Origin: Amyelois transitella
Taxonomy: Eukaryota; Arthropoda; Insecta; Lepidoptera; Pyralidae
Length of the DNA stretch: 64,000 bases
Direction: 5' to 3'
Assembly: GCF_032362555.1 (NCBI RefSeq)
Contig: NC_083506.1
Coordinates: forward strand, 8,665,501-8,729,500
A program made the position numbers and the translations under genes. The notes under the pieces are model-generated. The model was not told the DNA's origin. It ran no database searches and saw only the letters and a list, made by a program, of their open reading frames with translations. Within the stretch, counting starts at the first letter, position 1. Every line of letters starts with the position of its first letter. Below are positions 58,501 through 64,000 of this stretch, piece after piece.

Positions 58501-61500
58501 TGCTACCAAGGTACGAGACGAAGATGACCGTGATGACATTGCCAATTTCGTAACTGCTCGCAATCAAACCCGACAGACTTGACGGGATTTCAAAGCGTTT
58601 TTCTATGGTCGTGATCACAGAGTTTATATATCCTGAACTTAACGCTTGTTGCAGCGTAACTAGAAACGATAGGAAAAATACGAATACCTAAAAAAAAGAA
58701 CCCAGTTTTAATGCTTGTTCAGAAAAAAGCAAGCCGCAGCAATTAAAATAATTCTAAAAACTCACTTTAATACTAGAAAATCTCTGAATAAAGAGCGGCC
58801 TCCACGACAAGATACCGCAGTCTCGTGTGTCATGAGGAATGTCTAATATTTCTGGGAACATTTGTCGGGGTTTTTCCTTTTCCCTTTCGCGATCTCTGCA
58901 AAACACAATTCGCAATGAAAACATAAGAACTATATGACTTTTTAGTGCGTATTCAAGTAGGTATTAATTACATATATTACCTGTCGCATATTCCAGCAGA
59001 TGGGTTCCGGCTGTGACATTTGCTTGGATCCCGTGGGGGGTGCGAAGGGTGTGGCGGCGCGCTCGGTCCCGGGGGGTCGTCCGCGCCGTCCCCGCATCCC
59101 GACTCCGCGTAGAGTCCCGTCATCGCGTACATTGACTCTTGCCTCCTGCGCAAATATTAATGTAATGTAAATGTTTGTACACGGCCAAGTGAGATCATAG
59201 AAAAGCAAAAATAACCTATAAATTCGTCCCACGCGTATTCTCTCTAACATTTTTTACGTTGTCGTCCGCCATGAGGTAGACAGAGCCACAAAAAAAATTA
59301 ATAATTCGTTATGAGGAAGAATCATCTAATAATGGTAAACTTAAAAATTTGTGCCGATACATAAATCCGTCAAGTGTATGGCCACAGCCACCACAGTCCA
59401 CAAGTAAGTAATGCAGACTTCGTGTAGTATCATTGTATTTTTAACAATTTCTAATTTAGTGTTGTTATCAGCAATGGTTAAATACAAGACCAAGGCATTT
59501 TGTAAGTATACAATATAATGGCAAAAATAATACAGCAATGTGACAATTCTCCAATTTTTATTGCAGGTGCTAGTGCCGATGAAAATATATAAGAAAACAA
59601 GAAAAATCACCACATCACTTTTTTATTTGGTAACAATGGAACAGGAATTCTCTTTGATAATTATAGATACTTATTACACAGAAAACTTATTAGAGGGAAA
59701 GCGCACGATCGTGAGAATCACTCAATTCCACACTTTGTTTACAAACATTTATAGTGCATGTGTTTTTGTTTACCAAACTAATCGTCCCGGAATTAAAATA
59801 GTTATTATGTATTGTATTTACTACATCATTGAAATACCTACCTGTCTAGAAGCTTTCGGTGTTGTTCTAAGTTTTCAGGCATTCTCACCAATTATTGCAC
59901 TATATTTGTAAGAAAACTTATCAAACTAAGCAACTCTAACTATAAGTAAGAAAAAATGATATACATCGTATACAATATTAAACCAAAATGAGCGATAAAT
60001 CAAAGTGACGTGGTGGCACGTGCTGAAACTGTTGCAATCTGGTTTAGTATCTGAGGAAGGGCCGGTGTGAGCCTGTGACTAGGATGAGTGATATCAGCGA
60101 GGCTCACGTTCTGACACTATTCTTGGCCAGGTGTCGCAAACTCGGTTATCTACGAGTGTGACACAAAGACAAGCGTTATCGGATAAAATTCACTAAAATA
60201 CTAATGTTGTTACATGCATGAGTCAGAAAAGGGAGGGCCATAGCGACATGCGGCCCATTTTCCAAACCTTTTTATATAGGTCAGTTAAATCTATCACATA
60301 TGAAATCTCATCCTCTGATAAACGAACTTTTAAGTAAATGGTAAAAGTAACGAAAAGCAACACTGAGTACGAATATATTTTATGGATCAATTTACGGTTT
60401 GGTCTGCGAATTAAATGTTTTGACATACAAAATTGCATAGGACCTACCAATTGGATGACATGACAATTACTTTTTGTATGCTGATCTTAGAATAAGTATA
60501 AATTTATATAATTATTTCAAACCTAAGAGGAGGGTTTGGGGAAGGTTAAAATGACGTTGTAAGAGTACGTTTCATATTTTGGCTTGGTGACACGAGCCTT
60601 GATCTTTAGAAACATAAACATGTAATATTTACCGAATAATCGAACGCCAGATGTTGATCGCTGGAGACGTTCAACCAAACATCCTGGATGTATTGTAACA
60701 AGTAACGACCTAATAAAAACAAGATGTTTTTCTCTGTACCAATGAATATGCTTAAAAATATCGAACTGTATCGAAGATTAATAAATAGAGTACCGATGCA
60801 GATGCAATAAAACATAATTGAATTCTTATTATCATAAATATATAGGGAGCAGATGGAAGATACAGAGACGTACTAATGGACGTAATCAATAGCATAATGT
60901 GGGTCACAGCAGCCATTTCATGGATGATGAACACACGCGAATAAGAACACATATTTATTGAGACTACTAGTGAGTCACGTGATTAAATGTATTGATACAG
61001 TTGTAACAATACAGCACAAGATAGAGATAACATTTGTGCCATTTGTACATCCAACGAAAATTTCTTACTAAGAAGTAATTATCACAAATTGTCTATGACA
61101 TTATATTTTTACAAAATTCTGTTTATACAATAAAGATGTGATGTTGCTCGATTGTGAAAGATTTGGAAGCATTTTCTTATTGGTGAGTTGAGTACCGATT
61201 TCTTATCCTCCATTTTGCAGACAAAGGTATCGTATCTAGTGTACTTGTAGGTAAATTCTTTTTCTTGGTCCATTTCGATTTCGTTTGGGACGAGAAAAGG
61301 AAAATCAAAGGAGTCAGTACAGGTATTATCATAATTGGTGATAATAATAATTGTACTCATAATAACCTTATTTGCATTGTATTTTACAATAAGTACTAAA
61401 TACATGACTTAATAGATAACCTAGGCATGTAATTGGCAAAGCCGTGTGGTTCCCGGCACCAATATAAAAAGGAATAGGACCACTCCATCTCTTCCACTAA

Positions 61501-62890
61501 TTAAACTTGGGATTCTACTTTTAGGCGACGGGGTAGCAACCTGTCTTTTGAATCTCAATTCTATCATAAAGGCAAAGTTAACAGCTGAACGTAGGCCACG
61601 AAGTCAGTCTTTCTAAACTGCTAGCTCTGTTTTCCCCGCAAGGGATACAGACGTGATTATTTGATATGAATGTTATATAGACGTGATTATATGATCTGAA
61701 TGAATGAATGAATGTTATTGGCTTAACCTTGATTTATTCTAGACTAAACATTTTAAAGATGTGTCAAACACACATTAGTTAACACAATATGATTGTCCCT
61801 CTCTTATCTTTGCGTGTTAACTACTGGATTTTTTTATCCTCACTTTGAAAGGTCTTTGGCATTCTTTATCATGTTAAGTTTGAAAAATTTTCACCTGGCC
61901 TTTTCTCTCTATCACTTTCTTATCACAGCGCTTTCGCGACTGCCTTTATTCGCAATTTATTATCATTTTCTAGATCGATCAAAAATTGGCCTTATAAATT
62001 CTGATGCAATGACCCTTCTTTTGATATTAATTAGTAATAATTATTTATTTTAAATTCCAATTAAACAAATTATAAAATATCACAACTATAGATTTTACAA
62101 CTTTAGTATGCATAAAAGTCGGAATAATATTAATCAATTATATTGTAGATACTTTTGTGTAATAGATTCCTGGTATCTTCCGTAAAAAACTGTCTGGCAG
62201 ATGGTAAAATACGAATTAAAATTAACCCGCTGCGTGGGGGAGTTAGAAGATATTCATGCTGAGAGCCTGCAAGCTTTTACTGTGTATTAAAAACATATTG
62301 CGTAAGTATAAAATATCTGCCAACAGACGAAATTCTACTCTTTAAATTTAAATTCCATTATTGACATTTCAAACAGCTGAATGTGGCTTTTCAGTTTATT
62401 CAAGATTGTTGACTCTGTCTATCCCGTAAGGGATAAAGACGTGATTATATGTAATTGGATATGGTATATGCTTGGGATATAGGTTAAAACATCTCATGTT
62501 ATGTTTAAATTAGAATCACATTGAATCGTGAGAAAATACATCCGCATTCATTTAGTGCCAGGTAAATGCGGTTATTACTCATTCTATAGAGCATTTGAAC
62601 ACATTGTGAGATTAATGTCAGTGAAAAACGGTATCTACGAGTATAAACGTTACAAATACTAATTACGCAAGTGCCATTGATCCATCTTTCCATTTTTCGA
62701 TTGAGAATATATGTAGGTAAATCAGAAATTTGATAGCTTAAATAATCAGACATCTAAACTAGAATATTGAGAACCAAATTACTAAAATAATGAATCTTAT
62801 TACATTATAGAAGTGTTACCTGTGTCCTTTCCTGTGTTGCGGCGCGGCGTTGGTGCCGCCCGCGCTTTGTTGCCGTTCTCCTTCTGTCAT
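46529..62890 (-). CDS. Organic anion transporting polypeptide (OATP/SLCO)
   Basis: Twelve-span plasma-membrane carrier for organic anions, steroids and similar substrates. Exons (minus): 62890-62820, 59145-58981, 58895-58766, 58687-58471, 58235-58033, 57677-57536, 52933-52826, 52452-52222, 51646-51482, 50688-50487, 49465-49293, 48966-48866, 48529-48393, 47855-47664, 47369-47218, 47115-46529; joined to 991 residues. Long N-terminal tail of about 121 residues; first membrane segment begins VFVFFLSFLVTLQQALSSGY. The superfamily signature appears as HRWVGMWWGGFLLCG (about 350-364). A Kazal-type extracellular loop follows (CNFNCLC, PVCGNNGLTYFSPCHAGC). After the last span (ADWWLVRRRKH) comes a C-terminal tail of about 195 residues, Ser/Arg/His-rich, with GSRDL twice; it is longer than usual. 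The long tail recalls fly Oatp30B, but I cannot assign the subfamily; an ecdysone importer (Oatp74D type) is not excluded. The leader is spliced (acceptor near 62953). Confidence 0.95.
48000..48190 (-). repeat. Retroposon fragment in an OATP intron
   Basis: TTCAGGTAACTGGATGTGAAA, GGGAGTTGCTTCGTGTTAAA and ACCTGACTTACCCAGTACAG blocks; a shorter relative lies at 17385-17520. Strand is arbitrary, since I do not know the element's own polarity. Confidence 0.55.
48728..48852 (+). repeat. RTE-type repeat fragment in an OATP intron
   Basis: Starts ATATTATAAATGCGAAAGTTT and ends GAAGTCGCGAGCAACAGCTAGT, the two ends typical of a common lepidopteran RTE-derived repeat; the middle is shortened. Confidence 0.6.
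49594..49638. repeat. Perfect 20-bp inverted repeat with a 5-base loop
   Basis: Arms AAAATTGCACCACCACAAGT (49594-49613) and its exact reverse complement (49619-49638), loop ATATA. In the OATP intron between exons 50688-50487 and 49465-49293. Confidence 0.95.
50753..50820. repeat. Imperfect inverted repeat, possible MITE
   Basis: CGAAAAACTATCGCTGT on the left and the reverse complement of CGAAAAACTATCACTGT on the right (one mismatch), separated by about 27 bases. Lies in an OATP intron close to exon 50688-50487. It resembles short foldback repeats of lepidopteran introns. Confidence 0.7.
53125..53240 (+). repeat. tRNA-derived SINE head, decayed
   Basis: CTCCGTAGTCTAACGGTTTA resembles a tRNA 5' part with A box, and GGTCGTGGATTCGAAACC resembles the B box and T-loop. 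Mismatches and the lack of a closed acceptor stem exclude a working tRNA gene. Confidence 0.55.
55186..55560 (+). repeat. Family B SINE interrupted by another repeat
   Basis: 5' half 55186-55285 (GTTTCGAATCCCGGCCAGGG, GATTGGCCTGGGTCTTGGAT, TTTATCTATATAAGTA). 3' half 55453-55560 (GTTGGGTTAGTATCTCGTAA, TTTCGAACTTACTTCGAGGC, AATTTGTCCCGTATATATTT). The insert 55286-55455 carries GTTTGTCTGTATGCTTAAAT and ends GCACCCGTGCGAAGCCGGGG, CGCTAGTT, a LINE tail. Confidence 0.7.
61440..61720 (+). repeat. SINE-like family A copy in an OATP intron
   Basis: GCCGTGTGGTTCCCGGCACC head, GGAATAGGACCACTCCATCT, GGCGACGGGGTAGCAACCTG and CCCCGCAAGGGATACAGACG; the tail block GACGTGATTAT..TGAATG is duplicated (about 61658 and 61681). 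Confidence 0.85.
62368..62455 (+). repeat. SINE-like family A, 3' part only
   Basis: CAGCTGAATGTGGC, TCAGTTTATTCAAGATTG, GGCTCTGT-like GACTCTGTCTATCCCGTAAG and GACGTGATTATATGTAA. Confidence 0.75.
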
Positions 62891-64000
62891 CTTGGTGAAA
62901 AGCTTCAGGGCTCACCGCATGCCCATAACACTCACAGCAGTATTCCTCCACCTATAAACAATACAATATAAGTACCAAAAGGTAGTAAGTATTAAAAAAT
63001 ATACAAACATAATCAGGTTTATTTCCATTTTTGCCCGCAACTTTAACGAAATCTATTAATTTATACAGCCTATGCTACATATGTTGCGAAGGTGGAAAGT
63101 GATATGTCAAGTTGACGTGGCAAGGTCGTTTTGACGCCAATGGGCTTGGTAAGGCAGCTCTCTAATGGCACAGGGGTTCGTTAATCGAAGAAATAACGAC
63201 GCTGGTAGTCTGGAGCGTCGTTCTTTTATCAAAGGGAGTGGTAAATAAGTAAATTGAATTAGTAATAAGTAATAATACTTGCGCTTATTTTTCGCTCTTT
63301 TTTAACTATGTGCTCTAAGCTTTTTTCTAAACAAAAGGTTAGGTTACAAGTTTTTAAGAATTCTTTTGTTTAGCAGCAAATGAATGTGAGTAACAAGACT
63401 ATTTAACTTCTACTTAAAACATAATTTTTGCGGAAGTTGCATAGAGTTATGCGTAAAGAAATATTATCTGAAGGGTACAAAGTATTATTTAGAAGGTACA
63501 CTTATTTCAGTTTTATTTTGTGTATAGTCTACACTATTAATAAAAAGAAAATATTACAATTTACGCAAAATGTCAAGGAGTAAATGAACATTAAACAATC
63601 GGCACCATAGTCGTCGCGAGAACCTTTCATATAAAAATGCTTAATTGATTGCAATTATTGAAAGGAAAAGCACACACTGCTATTTATAGATTCAAGTGTG
63701 TGACCCTCAAATCCATTTGCACACCGGTAACCCGTAGGTACGGAAGACACTCAAAAAAATTAAGACTACTAATGTCGTATGCATATTTAGCAAATAAAAA
63801 TCTTTGTCACATGTCCGTCTGCCTTCTGTGCTTTCATTACTTTACGATACAACTCTAAACCCGCCTGACGTTCAAATAAACATGCACGTGTCGTCTTTGT
63901 TGCACATTGTACGACGTTCACTCGTAAACATTTTGATTGAGAGGTTCTTGTCGTAGTGCAAGTATATACACTACTAAAAGAAAAATATTTTCATAGTATT
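62891..64000. other. Upstream flank of OATP, no gene seen
   Basis: Just upstream of the OATP start, on the minus strand, TTTATAGGTGGAGG gives a probable acceptor (near 62953), so a non-coding first exon and the promoter lie further right, perhaps outside the window. The rest shows no convincing ORF or repeat. Confidence 0.45.

Larger units (their letters stand above)
59146..62819 (-). other. First OATP coding intron (3.7 kb)
   Basis: Contains a family-A repeat (61440-61720, +), a family-A tail (62368-62455, +) and several short hydrophobic ORFs that I could not link into a gene. No other feature is supported. Confidence 0.6.

Noticed and set aside
59540-59911. 123-codon plus-strand ORF in an OATP intron
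   Set aside because: No family resemblance, AT-driven composition, and it begins without a strong start.
59341-61405. Cluster of short hydrophobic minus-strand ORFs (59341-59613, 60223-60450, 60606-60952, 61109-61405) in the first OATP intron, vaguely like chemoreceptor exons
   Set aside because: I could not connect them with in-phase splice sites or find a diagnostic motif. AT-rich DNA gives such ORFs by chance. A profile search for gustatory/odorant receptors would decide it.
1-64000. CRISPR arrays, bacterial operons, intact viral genes
   Set aside because: The window is nuclear insect DNA with spliced genes; no spaced direct-repeat array or virus-like coding region was seen.

Overview
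The window is a piece of an insect nuclear genome, most probably a moth or butterfly. Genes are split by many GT-AG introns and the DNA is AT-rich. It is littered with a short retroposon-like repeat of lepidopteran type (core GCGACTAAGGGATAGG, tail GACGTGATTATATGTATGTATG). Protein families are typical of insects. Species cannot be told from the sequence. Coding coordinates were assembled by hand from splice sites, and each spliced gene closes in frame.

Layout, left to right: (1) 1-4449, a gene-free AT-rich stretch, probably the long 3' UTR of Argonaute-1. (2) 4450-14207 (-), Argonaute-1, 14 coding exons, 912 residues, full slicer tetrad. (3) 15081-17082 (+), mitochondrial ribosomal protein mL53, followed two bases after its stop by a second ORF for a 60-residue single-pass membrane protein, an apparent dicistronic transcript. 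(4) 17642-23790 (-), eIF3 subunit e, with a C2H2 zinc-finger gene (20049-21547, +) nested antisense in its fourth intron. (5) 23996-29029, a 5.0-kb PIF/Harbinger DNA transposon with matching terminal inverted repeats and two decayed genes (transposase and Myb/SANT-like partner). It sits between the divergent starts of eIF3e and the next gene. (6) 29485-39522 (+), a 1825-residue PHD / TFIIS-central / SPOC protein of the PHF3/DIDO/Pps family that acts at elongating RNA polymerase II. (7) 40089-42455 (-), the mitochondrial tRNA methyltransferase/RNase P subunit TRMT10C. (8) 43419-43997 (+), an intronless mitochondrial cyclophilin. (9) 46529-62890 (-), a 991-residue organic-anion transporter (OATP/SLCO) with 16 coding exons over 16 kb; the window ends upstream of it.

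Most genes are housekeeping and several form divergent pairs (Ago1/mL53, eIF3e/Pps-like, TRMT10C/cyclophilin). Three encode mitochondrial proteins. The noncoding part is a record of repeat activity: at least ten copies of one SINE-like family, RTE-like LINE tails, a hAT-like MITE, two places where one repeat interrupts another, and four inverted-repeat hairpins. The most unusual items are the mL53/microprotein dicistron, the decayed Harbinger in a divergent promoter, and the stack of upstream ORFs in the Pps-like leader. I found no CRISPR array, no operon of bacterial type and no intact tRNA or rRNA gene.
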